Shown here in pieces: positions 9,988 to 22,246 of a stretch of DNA of 64,000 bases (position 1 is the stretch's first letter; each line of letters begins with the position of its first letter). The notes below the pieces were generated by a model. That model had not been told where the DNA came from and ran no database searches. It saw nothing but the letters and a program-made list of their open reading frames with translations. Position numbers and translations under genes: made by a program. Origin of the DNA: Corbicula japonica (taxonomy: Eukaryota > Mollusca > Bivalvia > Venerida > Cyrenidae); the NCBI GenBank assembly GCA_038501625.1, contig JAZAYU010000890.1, positions 1-64,000 of the forward strand, read 5' to 3'.

Positions 9988-10190
9988 TACCCAAATATAT
10001 GAAAAGGGAACTTTGAAAGCATGAAAGCAATTAAACACGAAAAATATCAAAATGTTGCAGGTTCAGTTTGATTCTGCCTGTTTATGTGTAGTGAATGCAT
10101 ATTACTTTCCACGCCTAGTACTACTAGATAACTACTCGATATAAACACATTGAAATATATGTATCGTGCTCAACGGCCTTCAAAGATGTT
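9988..10190. repeat. Dispersed SINE-like repeat (family S), abutting the exon 2 acceptor
   Basis: Contains TATGAAAAGGGAACTTTGAA, AAACACGAAAAATAT, TGTTGCAGGTTCAGTTTGAT and GCATATTACTTTCCACGCC. All occur in the same order in the copy at 22764-22890. A second block, ATGTATCGTGCTCAACG..CTTCAAAG (10158-10187), matches 23308-23335. On the minus strand it supplies the TTCCCTTTTCATATATT tract just upstream of receptor exon 2. Confidence 0.6.
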
Positions 10191-10202
10191 GAGAGAACAA
10201 AA

Positions 10203-10424
10203 ATGACCACACAATGTGAAGTATTAAATTTTATATTAGTATTTTTATCTGTTGTTTCATATGCGCAAACAGTCTTAATCGAGACGCATTCTAAACAAGT
10301 TCCGCAACAAGCGGTTTTTAACTTCTGGTATACCATTATTCAAGAAAACGGGCTCTACGATGACAGCGAGATCAGGATGAAATTTTATGCAGACACTGCA
10401 AGCCTAACATTTTACGACATTTGA
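10203..10424 (+). CDS. Candidate small secreted ORF antisense to receptor intron 1
   Basis: A 73-codon ORF starts with ATG in a fair context (A at -3). Residues about 6-21 (EVLNFILVFLSVVSYA) form a hydrophobic core ending in a typical small-x-small signal peptidase motif before QTVLIETHSK. The remaining ~50 residues are polar, with no cysteines, repeats or recognised domain. It lies within receptor intron 1 on the opposite strand, directly after a SINE-like fragment. A competing ORF exists on the other strand. It could be a first exon, a short secreted peptide or chance. I do not recognise it. Confidence 0.25.
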   Translation: MTTQCEVLNFILVFLSVVSYAQTVLIETHSKQVPQQAVFNFWYTIIQENGLYDDSEIRMKFYADTASLTFYDI

Positions 10425-12644
10425 GCGCTTTTTGTACCTACTCGTGTAATTTTGAAGCTTTTAGGACAGAAACACTAACCAACAAACAAAGAACAACACC
10501 GCTACGAGCTCTTCTGCTGCTGCGTTCATTTATAATTTAATTTAGATTAGCACGAGGCATTCAATATTGTAAATAGGAAGTCGTGCCGAAATTAAGTTCC
10601 ATAAATTCTTCATTTTCTTCAATATAATGGGAAATTGAACAAAAGTAATCGCAACTAACAAATAATCATTGAAAAACCATGAGATTATTGACTATACTTC
10701 CCGATTATCATCATGATTCGGCTAGCTGGTTTCTATCAAAAGAACAATTACGCGCGCTCTTTTAAATCACATTCGCTTGCATCAAAACAAAACTATCGGT
10801 TTCCAGTTACTGGTAGATACTCCATATATTATTGAAATGTACTTAGGAAAATCATTGAATTTGAAAGCTACAAAAATACATTTTTTAAGAATATACGAAC
10901 TATCAAACAGGTATGTCACCTGTTGACCAAGTTTAACGAATACACCCGTCGATGTTAAGTAACTGTACGGAACAATTCCCTTAATTAGCGATAACCTAAT
11001 GAGAATATCATCGTTAACTACATACTTTTAATGTCCAAGCACATTGGTCGTCTTGTGTTTCCGAAGTCTACGTACATTTCGGTCTGTTGTTGCCGGAGAT
11101 TTCAAGAGGTGGTTCTAGGGATATGTAAATATTCAACGCCGAAAGTCTTTTAACGATTTCAGCGCTTTGATTATTGTTTATTTTAGAAGGCATAATTCTC
11201 AGAGTATTTATCTTTGACACTTTTGGTTGCGAAATTGTCCTTCTCAATCAGCAAAATTATGTTTATGTTTATACATGTGATACCGTTTTGTTCCCTTGAT
11301 GAGAACATTTCAAAGAGAAAAACTAGACAAGCTTTCATTTTTAAAAATATAGTAATGTGCATTATTCGACCCATCTGTTTATTATAATTTATGATTAAAT
11401 CCTAAATTTCAGAAGAGTTATGATATTACGATGCCTTAACTTATATGAAAAAATGGTGAAAAGCCCATGATTGTTGTCAAAGAATTCTATGATATACAAA
11501 CACAAAGTAGAAACATGTGTTCAATTTCACCGACAAAACATCATTGCGAAATAATATTTATGAAGCAAGTATATTGTAAATAATCAAGCCAGAGACTTGT
11601 AGTAATATGCTAATTAATCACAATCCCGAGAAATCGTCTCAAAAATCTGCCGCGACTTTTGTCCTCAACGTTAATATACAGAGTTGCAGTTCCTGAAATC
11701 GTGAATAGCTAAAGAAAACTGTCCTAAGATTACATACATGTTATTGACATGAAACATACTTGATCCTATTACGTGTAAAGAGGTTTCAATATACACCTTG
11801 TTGTTTTAATAATATTTAAGCTTCGACTGATCGATACATATATATAACCCGATTTCCAACAGTAGCAAGCAATATTCAAATAGGATCATTTTGTTCGATG
11901 ACAGTTCAGTTAAAGATAACGCGCTATACAGTTATATGAGTACTTTTGCATAATTGCGGGAACATCACCTTAGATCTCAGAATATAAAAGGATATATAAC
12001 TTGGCTCTTCTCTTTTACCATATTAGTTCATTGACATATCCCTCGCTTGTCTTTTTAGCCTAACATATTTAAAACTACAATTCAAGTCCCGAATTCGCAG
12101 CTCTTTCCCCGTTAAGTTGACAGAATTTAGCCTCAAAGTCAATCAGGAACATTTTTTATTGGCATTTTATAACTCTTCGATCGTCATCTGCATTAGACGT
12201 AGATGAAAAATTGTGAGTTTTGAGAAATAAAAAATAATTTTCTGTTGGTCCGTTCGAATCTTACTTTAGTTTCGAAGGAAAATAAAGAAATATTGGCCAA
12301 CGACGATTTCAGGGAACCGACGTACTACAGCTCACGTGAAGTTTATTCTAAAAGTCTGAAACTATTTTATTACATTTTTTTGCTAACATTTACTAAAACT
12401 GGAAAAATCTGCTAAATTACATATATAACATACATTGTTAAATTCCCAAAACGCGCCGGAAAACGCATACCTTAAATTATTTGTAGCTTAAGCGCGTTTA
12501 TTGCAGTATTCGTAAATTATATTGATGCACAATCGAGCATAAGGCGCTTACATATTTAATTAATTTAAGATGTCATATCGAAAAGTTAATATTGAAATTA
12601 AAAACTAAAACGTTGGTTGTTGTTGTTGTTGTTATAATTCTTAC
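10425..12644. other. Intron 1 of the Cys-loop receptor gene, remaining part
   Basis: AT-rich intron sequence with no recognised coding exon or RNA gene. A short TTG/TGT microsatellite lies at about 12612-12632, only 10-30 bases inside the intron from the exon 1 donor. Confidence 0.6.
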
Positions 12645-12816
12645 CTATTGGATCTGTTTGGTTGTCTGAAGGTCTGACTTTAGCATCATATGCTTTAGTA
12701 ACAAATAAGTCAGTTCGAAGAGCTTTCGCATTCGCTCCAGTAGCACATAGACCATGTTGTATCCAAATCCCGGAGATACAAACAATACATATCCAGTGCA
12801 AAAGTTTGTCATTCAT
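12645..12816 (-). CDS. Cys-loop receptor (nAChR-like) exon 1: signal peptide and N-terminus
   Basis: This 172-nt coding exon gives 57 residues beginning MNDKLLHWICIVCISGIW. It has a hydrophobic signal peptide core and a likely cleavage near HGLCATG-ANA. The tail contains an NQT glycosylation sequon near its end and finishes DNQTDPI plus one base (phase 1). The donor is ATAG|GTAAGA at 12644; with the AG of exon 2 the split codon is Glu. I chose the ATG at 12816-12814 because it is the first ATG after an in-frame TAA and directly precedes the signal peptide. A TATA box lies about 70 bases upstream. The four exons join to 184 residues without a stop. The exon is less conserved than exons 2-4, so its membership rests on phase, position and signal peptide. 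Confidence 0.75.
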
Positions 12817-12880
12817 ATCAAAACAACTCACTTAGACTTAAATTTGAAATTGATAAATCTTATTTAGCTTATTTAATTCA

Positions 12881-12890
12881 GTTTTATATA
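12881..12890 (-). promoter_or_regulatory. Possible TATA box of the Cys-loop receptor gene
   Basis: On the minus strand, TATATAAAAC lies about 65 bases upstream of the chosen start codon. That would place transcription start near 12855 and leave a 5' UTR of about 40 bases. No initiator or other element was identified. AT-rich surroundings make chance matches common. Confidence 0.35.
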
Positions 12891-12899
12891 TCCTTCTAT

Positions 12900-14377
12900 G
12901 GAATTCAGAAATAAATAGAAAGTCTCCACAATAACTATGATCACACACTCAATAAAATCGCTATTTAATCGCTCTATCCAATTGTCGTCTATGACAATGC
13001 GTATATTAATTAACAGTTGATTTTTTTTATTTGATAATTAAACAATACTTAATGATCGGTGGTTATTTTTGAATCATCCAGTTGTATCTGGTTTTAATAT
13101 ATATTTCAAAACCTGTCATTAAGCATGTTGCTAAAATTCGATAAGCATTCAATAGTATCTCTAGGAAATATCAGATACACACCAGTCACTACAGGAGATC
13201 GTTTTGTCATTTAATTAAGAACAATATTAATGAATTTGGAGCTGTTTTAGGACGTCCTCGACGAACCATATATGCTTCCGTATATAGTTGTCCTCTTTTT
13301 TGATTTTTTTTATCTTCCAGTATATGACTAGCTTAGTTGATCTATTTTGATGTTGAACTTCTTTCTTGCTGATGTTAAATCCCACTGACTTCTTTAGTTG
13401 TTTTTATACTCAGTAAGATTTCATTGTCTGTTAAACTAGTTGTAAAAAAAGGATTTTCCATTTCGTCATGAGGTGTTTCTATGTTCTTTGTTCTCCTAAT
13501 GTCTGGCCTTCTTCTTAGTTGATAGAAAGAGTTCATCCAATCGACCGACTACATACACTGCACCGTTGATTTTCCTCCCACCAGCGACCATACAAGTCAG
13601 TACAATCAGGGTATAAGTGTTTGTTTAAAAAAGTTGTAAAAGCGGTTCAAACCGTTATGAACATATACAAAATCATGTCCGAGACCGAGCGCGACCAGTA
13701 GGCAGACTGACAAAAGCTGTCCAGAAAAGCAACCACCCTTCCATTGGTATCTGTTTAAAAGCCTGAAACGGCTCTTTTGAAAGCTAATAGTCACTGAACC
13801 TTCTAGATTTCGCCGTGTAGCTTTAGGAATTTACTACAGTTTTTCTACTTCTTAAAAGTGTATACTTTGTCAAAGCAACTGAAGTTATTTACTTAAGATA
13901 CATGACTTTGTTTAAAACTCATGGATCACTTATTCAGTAAATTTCCGAAATGTATTAACGAGGCCAGTTTAATGCCCGATAAAAATCAGACACTTTGTAG
14001 AGCGCTTCTGACGTAAATGTCTTCAGACTGTGTTAGTCTGCAATCGTTCAACTGATGTAATCGTTAACGGGTTAATTGCCTGACTTATTTATTAACCGGT
14101 TATAACTGTATTTTCACAAGATGAATAATCAAGCATTTTGTAAAACAAGAAAAATAATGCCAATACAAATTTCAATGTAACAAATGCATGTTTCACAGCT
14201 AAGCAAATGATGTTGTCACTTTTGCTGCTGAAAGTTGCATTGTAGAATTGCAATATATGGTCTAAATCGTTAAACGTTGAGGGTTTGTTTGCTGTTTTGT
14301 GTTTACGATTTAAGCACTCAAATGCGTCTTGTTCAATGTTGAAATGGACCGCACTTTGGTAGTGTTATGTACGTATT
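12900..14377. other. Intergenic stretch upstream of the receptor gene, nothing recognised
   Basis: AT-rich sequence with no convincing ORF, RNA gene or repeat. It probably includes distal regulatory sequence of the receptor gene, but no specific site stands out. Confidence 0.45.
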
Positions 14378-14626
14378 CAGACAGACAGACAGACAGACAG
14401 ACAGACGGACGGACGGACGGACGGACGGACGGACGGACGATCCTACAGATGGGCATTTGTTGGGTATTTCTTTTGTTTAAAACTACCCAACAAGCGAAAA
14501 ACTACCCAATAAGAGACTAACGGAATGAATGGAAAGTTCTCACAGATGGGCATTTGTTCGGTATTTCGGTACCCAACAAGTGCCCATCGGTACGCCCGGA
14601 CGGACGGACGGAGGGACGGACGGACG

Positions 14627-14661
<35 letters not shown>
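14378..14661. repeat. Mirrored tetranucleotide microsatellites flanking a small palindrome
   Basis: A (CAGA)n run (14378-14406) passes into (CGGA)n (to 14440). After ~155 bases, (CGGA)n (from about 14596) passes back into (CAGA)n (to 14661). The order is mirrored on the same strand. The spacer has two direct copies of CAGATGGGCATTTGTT (about 14446 and 14544). The second forms a hairpin with TACCCAACAAGTGCCCATC (about 14571-14589). A family S repeat fragment begins immediately after the second microsatellite. Confidence 0.85.
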
Positions 14662-14662
<1 letters not shown>

Positions 14663-14740
14663 TATATGAAAATGGAACTTTGAATGCCACCAAATACGAC
14701 AGATATGAACATATTGCGGGTTCGGTTTGACCATGAAGCA
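14661..14740. repeat. Dispersed SINE-like repeat fragment (family S)
   Basis: Contains ATATGAAAATGGAACTTTGA, AAATACGACAGATATGAAC and ATTGCGGGTTCGGTTTGA, in the family order. It directly abuts the (CAGA)n tract, so the microsatellite may have grown from the repeat's end. Confidence 0.55.
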
Positions 14741-15999
14741 CATTCTTCAAACGAGTAATATATTCGTCAAAGCATGTTTTTTTTTTCTTGCATACGGGTT
14801 CATTTTATTGTTATGACAAAATCATGTTATATGCTGGTATCCGAAGTACTACTGAGGCAATCAACAAAAATAACATAATAGTATTTTACAGCCGAATGCC
14901 GTCTGCTTTTTGGTTGTGTGGGGGACTGTGTTTTAAGAGTCTTGATTTGCATGTTTTACCTTTTACATTTACGTCACAATCGCTTTATTGTCACACAATA
15001 AAGGAAATTGTGTCATAAAATTTAGTTTTGAGGTAGAAATAATAATCTTTAATTGAAAAGATAATAAAACCCCATATTAGTTATGAGAAAATAATAGATA
15101 ATTGTGAGCTATTTCGAAATACATTGTATAGAAAGAACTGAACTTAAAAAAAACCTATTTACCAAAAACACCTTTTCCCGTGACGTGCCCGAAATAATAT
15201 ATGACTGTCTATCGTTTTTCTGGTCATCATATTACATATGTATTGGCAATACCTTTGTTATCATTACCATAAGCATAAAAACTTAAACAGTTAAACCATT
15301 TACTGTTTAAGTTCTTTATGTGCATATACACATATATGTATTAGCACGTTTAGAGCATTAATAAATTGTTTCAAAATAAACATAATCATTCCGAAAAACA
15401 TGAACTTGGTAAAAAGAACTGATATGCTCGGACTGAATCTTATTAACGAAAGATCAAACCCGACATCAATTTAAGTGAAGAATAGAAAATTGGTAACTTC
15501 CTTAAAAATGTGTTCGAGAAATATTTACTTTATTTTAAGAAAAACAACTATACGTGGACTGCTAAGGATGCTTTATTATTTGCAAATAAAACAAACTGTC
15601 TGCAGTACAATTTTGCAAAATAACCAGAACTTGATAAAAAAAAACTGTTGGAAATTTGACAAACTAGCAAACCACGTATCGGCAGGTCGGTGACCTGTAA
15701 GCGAGCCTGGATAAACCAAGAATGCTGACCCGTAATACCTTAATACATTTTTTCCGTTTTTTGCGAAAAGAGATTCAGAGTGGAATAATGACGGATCAAT
15801 AGCCAGTATTTTATCAAGTCAGAGTGCCTGTCTTGTGTCCGTCTTCAGTCCGCGCCATTTCGACGATAATATAATAAGGTATTAATGTTATGATGAATAC
15901 GCGTCTATCAATTAACAGACCGTAGAATAATTTAAACTGTGACACTCATACCCTATGGACGTGCTTATTTAGATACTGCTTTAGATACTGTATCAAAGC
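14741..15999. other. Intergenic stretch, nothing recognised
   Basis: AT-rich sequence with a few anonymous ORFs of 60-76 codons. They lack recognisable domains, signal peptides or supporting splice sites. Confidence 0.45.
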
Positions 16000-16145
16000 T
16001 TTCGAAATTCCATTTTCATCAATTTCAGTTTAACAGTAGCGTTGTTTGCACCATGTGGCGGCTGTAATAAGTCTCTCCGTACATTCAATCAGTGCTGTTA
16101 TCAGTTAAGGTCGCCGAGAACGATACATGTCAACAGAAGCATTAA
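16000..16145. repeat. Dispersed SINE-like repeat (family S), opposite orientation
   Basis: Reads CCATTTTCATCAATTTCAG, CAGTAGCGTTGTTTGCACC, GTGGCGGCTGTAATAAG, AGTGCTGTTATCAGTTA and GAACGATACATGT. This is the reverse complement of the copy at 23296-23430, with about 80% agreement by eye. The two copies define a family of at least ~250 bp. Confidence 0.65.
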
Positions 16146-19100
16146 AATTACTTCTGTTTTATTATTTCTGCCAGGTAATAGAACGGTTATTTCAATATCC
16201 CAGCCAATATAGATTTGGATATCGTTCAATCGCCCCTACGATATATTTCCTATGTTAAAATTTACCTTTGGTGTTCTCTATGATATGTAGGATTTGTTTT
16301 ATCTGATCCCCTATCAAAATTCTATCCAGTTTAGTTCCGCCAGTTGTGTTCTCGTTTATGACACTCCCATTCTTTTATCTGGGAAACATGTCGCTGAACA
16401 TGAAATGCTATCAACGTGAAAATACTGCATTGAAAGTTCCCTGTTCACCGTCTTATTCATGTCATCGTTTGGGATGAACGTAAATTGTACTATTCACTTG
16501 TGAAAATATTAAGTTGCGCTCAACCAAGGTCTAGGCGCGTGGTCGGTAATATGATTTTTCATGAATGCCAATAAACAGGCCAATCAAACAGAGCCCGTAA
16601 TATTTTTCATATTGCTTGTGTTCGGTGGTTTTCAAAGTTTCATTTTCATCTACTTAAATCACAAACTGAAAAAAACAAAACAAATAAAGAACAACAAATA
16701 AAATATATCGGCTTTGAATAATAGTTTATCTCCCACTTAAAGTATGAACTCAGTTTTGTGATATGTATGCTACATGTAGCTATGGTTACTTAATTATTTC
16801 GGGATATCGTTGATTAGTTATTCCATTTCATAAGTACTCATGGGATAGATCAAGATTCTCAGAACATTATCTTTGTATAGTTTCTTGGTAAGTATTCATT
16901 AAAAGCATAACGAGGAAAACAAATCAAGGGTTGAAATAACTGTCTGTAACGTGTTTACGTTGTGGTAACTGCCCCGAGAAAGCATTTAGCATGTTTATCA
17001 GTCGGTGTTAGGAAACTTTTGTTCTTTTATTCGTAAACTTACCTATATATTAAATCAATAATTTGCCATTATCTCTTATAAAAGAGTACCTGTATATGAT
17101 CCTTATAAAAGATTTGCAATTAAAACCAATAATGGGTGATTATCTCCAATATTAATAATAAACTAATTGCTCTCTAAACACGTTCTGTACGAACGACAAG
17201 TGTTTTGTACATAGACTAAAACTAATTAAAAGATATTTTGTTTGAACAAAGTTACCAAATTACATGGAATACACTCAAATGTCAGTAGTAATCAGTTGTT
17301 TCAATTAATACTAGCTTTATCCAAATAAAAACCATTATACCGATCTGATGTAAAGGAAAATTTCAACGGTGCTGGAAAAATGTCATCATTTGTATAAATT
17401 CACGCGCTATGTACTTTATTGAATGAGGTTCAATAAAATTGCAACTAGAATCAATCACGTATGTTTGGTACGATTTGGGAAATTTCAGCCCTAGGGCAAC
17501 TGTTACTGGTTACTAGGTTCGGTTTCGTTCCAAGTCCCTCGGGCTTTATTTTCAAAATCTAAAAGATACTTATATTGCTAGTCTTACGACACTCTACATA
17601 GACGTCATATTCCTAGTTCACCGAACACACAACTTTTATATTTGTTTATTTTGTACTATCATTTACATACTTCATTATCGATTTGTTCAAACAATTTCAA
17701 TAGCACAATAAATTATGTTTCGTATGTTATCGCTATTTCATCCTTATGTGCATGCTATGACTAATATCAACACCTGAAATAACAGATCGATTTCGGTGAT
17801 TCCTATTTTGATTTCTCTCTATCTGGAGAATTTTATTTGATCTTTACTGAATAACAGATAATGGTGGAGTGCATAAAACACCAATTAGGCATATCGAATT
17901 CTCACTGGTATTGCCAATAACATGTGAATCAACCAATTTTATTCAGATTTGCATATCTTGATCCATATTCAAAATGAACTGAATGAATTCGGTAATAACC
18001 GATTTCTACCTTTTGGAGTTAGGAGAAAGACAATTCGTTAGTTAAGGATGTTGATAAAATACCTGTTTTTTTTATTTTGTTCAATTCAACATTTTACGGC
18101 CATACTACTCATTTTATAAAATGTTCGATTTCTTGAGCACTTCGTGATATATATCGAGATTAAAAGAAATGAAAGAGTGGCTTTCTAAGTGAGGTTTGTT
18201 CTTAGTTGGTTTATATAGCCGTGTTTACATATCAAAACAGTTCTGGAACAATCCTGTTAAAACAGAAACCCGTGTTGTTTGACCTTAAAAATAGAAAGAC
18301 AAAAAATAAAAACCCGATGGGCTACAATGTACCATAGGAATTATGCCAGTGCTGGCAACTTTCAACATTTCTAGACCAAGCTGCATAGCGAAAGTTGATA
18401 TCTTAGCAATTGGCATTTAGCCGATCATATTTTCCGCAAAACATCCGCAAATAGTTGAACAAGTCGAAAATGCTTTTAGAAAACTCCTATTATAAACATA
18501 TTCACATACCTTTTGAGTCAATGAATGTGCTAGTTTGGTATCGCCATGGTCAAATATAGCATGCGAACAGCTTATGGCATCTGACAACTTATGTTTGTCT
18601 TGACCATAGTCAACCATCTGCAAAGAAACTCAGAATTGGCGATGACTCGACTGTAAGATGATGGTCCAACGACGTGTTGGCAATCGACTAGTAATAAACT
18701 CTTTGCACGAGCAATTCGGAAATCGGTCGGCGAGAGATCTGCAAACGGTAAACGACCATTCAAGACAAAAACGAGAAGTTAGCGATAAAGGTAAGATGGT
18801 CGTTAACCTTTTCACATATTATTTAAGGTCATTTCTTACAAATCGAAATATTTTAATACTTTAATAAAGAAGCATGCAATATTATAATGCCAGAGGGACA
18901 GCTACAATAGCGAAATGGGAGACGTTAATTTCTTTGGTGACATCGCACATTGGCCCAAAAGTTTGTTGACTATTGTGTTTTGATCATAATCAGGTGGCTC
19001 ATTTGCTATGGTAATAAGGGTTGTTCAGGAATTGTTTTATTTTCTCTACTGTCTTCCTTCTATGTAGATTCCGTTGTAGCATTGTATTTTACTTAAAACA

Positions 19101-20940
19101 CAAGAGACTCAGTGTTGTTAACATACCTATTTTTAAAGTTTTGGTGTTGAAGGTTGTGGAATAGTTGTCGATAAACTTTTCGGCGATCGGTTGTTGTCGA
19201 TGACTGAGTTAAACGGGCCTTGATGAGATCTGCGACACGCTGAACAACTATAGACCAATTCAAATCTTTTCAGCATCGAACACCTTCTTTCGGCAAGGTC
19301 CAACAAACAGTCGCCGATAAATAATCAGTGACAAATAGCAAAATACTTCCAGCAATCTTTAAATCTTATAACCACTTCTTCGGTGATCCTGAATAGTCGC
19401 TTAGTAAGTTTGAGCTATAATTGGTCACTCTTTTTACCAATACGAACCTTATATAATGATATTTTCGATGTCTTTGCTTTCAGATCGAGGTCAATTTATA
19501 TCAACAAATTATTGTTTTCGTAACTAAGGATGAAACGGAAATCACATTTCATTTTGGGAAATTCCGGACCTCTGAGTGAATTTGTATAGATGATGGCCTT
19601 GGAAATTTTCTAAGCTGGAAAACGTGTGTACCAGCAAGGCCGATGGCCATCATCGGGGAGTTTGTTTAATTGAATGTGGTGTAGAATAAATAAATTGCTA
19701 ACTTAGCATTATAGTCGTTTACTTTTACATCGCAACTTGACGTTAGTTTGGTATGTTCAGCGTTAGTACGGTCTGTCTGGACGTTATCATTGACGGCGTC
19801 TATCGACTTGCTACAGCGCAGAACTTGAGTACGGAGTAAGGAACGGTATGTGGTACGTGCCGGACCTAGTTCAGATTATACTGTACTTCCGTTTGTTGCT
19901 TAAAACATTTGCAAAGCTGGAATGCATGTGCATAAGCTTTTGGTGGACTCTATCAGACTCACAGTTCGTTATTTTAAAACTGATACAGGGAGTACTTAAG
20001 CAACGAGATACTAGTGCATACTAAAATCATTAATCAAGCACGGAAAAGGCTTTAACTAACGTTTGGTGCCGTTGCGCGAACAAACATCCAGGACGCTGAA
20101 AAATTCAGCCATTTCAATTACTTAAAAATGGCATAGTGAGGGCACTTTATTTTCCACACAGAATGATATATGTCCAAAAAAAAACTTTTGTGGCGCAAAA
20201 CAAAAACAATATTATTTCTTTTTTTTAGTTTTACTTAAATGTATCGTTCCAAACATCGAATAACGAATATAAGAATAATTTTGTTTTCAATAAAAAAAGT
20301 AAGCTTAAGGGCTTACAACACTCCCAACCACATTCATTTTCTTTTTATCGATGAACATGCTGGGGGGGTGGGGGGAGTGTAGTGGGCTCCTAATATCATG
20401 TGTGTACACTTATAAATCTAATGTGAAAACTATGAAAACGCGAATGAAATTAACGTTACATATGGATCGCCCTCGTATACGTGGGGAGTTTTTCGGACCG
20501 ACTGTCAACTTTTTCAGCAAATATTGAATAATTGAGAAAACGATAGAATGGTGAGAAATGCTAACTTAGCATCGTTACTCTATTCCTGTATTCTTCTGAG
20601 ATCACCATTTGCTATACTGATTTCTCCTGTAATACTTTTATTATAATTATTCAAAACCTCGAACATTTTCACAAAGAAAAACAAACGAATGTCGGATTCC
20701 GACGCGATATTACCATTAGGCACGGGGTCTCCGTTCTTCTGGGATAGAAATGAAGATAACGCGAAGAGACGCCATATTGTCTAAAAATAACTGCACAAAG
20801 TTGGATTTACGAGACTTGTCCCTTATTTCTCTTTCTTGCATATAAAGAATTTCAATCCCAACTATTTTCTATAATCATCTTCTTCTCCTATTTCTTGTTT
20901 GTTAAAACATATACACGAACTTACGTCCAGTGAAATAATA
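16146..20940. other. Long intergenic stretch, nothing recognised
   Basis: About 4.8 kb of mostly AT-rich sequence between the two genes. An ORF at 18658-18864 ends near a donor-like AAAG|GTAAGA but shows no recognised domain. A G-rich run lies at about 20361-20380. No RNA gene, transposase or clear repeat was seen. Confidence 0.45.
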
Positions 20941-21783
20941 TCTTTAAGGTAATTCATACCCCCAGATAGTACAGTTGCACTAATGATGAGCTGTGAAAAT
21001 TAAATTATCATTTTTCAACAATTTCCGGACAAACCGTTATTATATTGTTACAAACAGATGAATATTGATAATAACAGGAGACAATTGTTGAAAAAAAAAG
21101 AATTTTGTTAGAAAAGTAATAAAATGTGGTACCTGCTATGTTGTCTAATCCGGGTGTCAAAATAAAGCACTTTCCGTTCAAATATATCAAAAATAATTAA
21201 TTACAATATCCAGTTTAATGTTCCATCTAGATTCAACCAGTGTTACTTTTTCAAAATAACTTGAAAATATTGCTCTTATAAATCAAAATTCAAACACATC
21301 ATCCCTTGTCCCATGAGGTCACTCACCCATGCAAAAAGCATGCAAATCATGCCCACTTGTGTTTACCTGTAGGACAGTTTAATCTCTACATGTATAACAA
21401 TTTAAATCTTGTGTGATGGTATTTGTGCAGTGTTTTTAAATTCATAATAGTCAATGTTTAAAAAGTTATTTTGAAAAAGTAACACTGGTTGGCCCTAGAA
21501 GGAACATTGAACTGGATATTGTAATTAATTGTTTTGGATTTATTTGAGTGGAAAATGCTTTATTTTGACACCCGGATTAGACAACATAGCAGGTACCACA
21601 TTGTATTACTTTTCTAACAAAATTAATTTTTTCCACAATTGTCTCCTGTTATTATCAATATTCATCTGTTTGTAACAATATAATAACGGTTTGTCCGGAA
21701 ATTGTTGAAAAAATGATAATTTACTTTTCACAGCTCATCATTAGTGCAACTGTACTATCTGGGGGTATGAATTACCTTAAAGA
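20941..21783. mobile_element. Foldback element with ~320-bp arms
   Basis: The left arm (20941-21262) is repeated in inverted orientation at 21463-21783, with few differences. Shared blocks include TCTTTAAGGTAATTCATACC at the outer ends, CAATTTCCGGACAAACCG, AATCCGGGTGTCAAAATAAA and CAGTGTTACTTTTTCAAAAT near the centre. The 200-base loop is unique and non-coding. There is no transposase, so it is non-autonomous. The transcript would fold into a long hairpin. No clear target-site duplication is visible at the outer ends. Confidence 0.85.
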
Positions 21784-22052
21784 GGGAATAAAAGATTCCT
21801 TGACACTTTTTGTACATTTTTTTACAGAAACTAATTTAATCTCTCAATGGAAAGTTTTAATTAAACAGGTCTCAAAATGTCAAAATGGACTAAATTAAAT
21901 GAATGATATCAAAATATTACGGATAGAATGCAGTCATATGGACTTTTATCTGATGAACGCAAACAAAATTTAATGATACTGTAACGATAGTTGTTCATCT
22001 GATATGAAAACTATATCATAAGATCAAGTAGTAAGTTGTGTTAATCTTCAAA

Positions 22053-22246
22053 ATGATCTCACGTATAGACCTTTATGTCGGTACGGGACTTTATTTATTA
22101 AAAACGTCCTATGTATATCTCTTATTATGTTTAGTATTTCCTGTCACAGCCAGGGATTGTATTGGAAGAGACCAGTGTTCGTGCCAGTTTGACGATGGAG
22201 GTCTAGTGGCTTTAAACAGCCTGGGAAATTCGGACATGACTGCAAA
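22053..22246 (+). CDS. MRH-like domain protein exon 1: signal peptide and first domain strands
   Basis: This 194-nt exon gives 64 residues plus two bases. It starts MISRIDLYVGTGLYL, has a hydrophobic stretch (about residues 20-36, YVYLLLCLVFPVTA) that reads as a signal peptide, and continues RDCIGRDQCSCQFDDGG, then LNSLGNSDMTAK. The C-x(5)-C-x-C-x-F-DDG pattern followed by a LxxLG turn is how I know the start of mannose-6-phosphate receptor homology (MRH) and related lectin-like domains in invertebrate secreted or type I membrane proteins. The donor is GCAAA|GTAAGT at 22247 (phase 2). The ATG is the first plausible one ahead of the signal peptide. The exact family (MRH, ATG27-like or other) is uncertain, and no ligand can be inferred. 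Confidence 0.7.

Noticed and set aside
18658..18864. Possible exon ending at AAAG|GTAAGA
   Set aside because: A donor-like site exists, but the peptide has no recognised domain and no partner exon. One donor match in AT-rich sequence is weak evidence.
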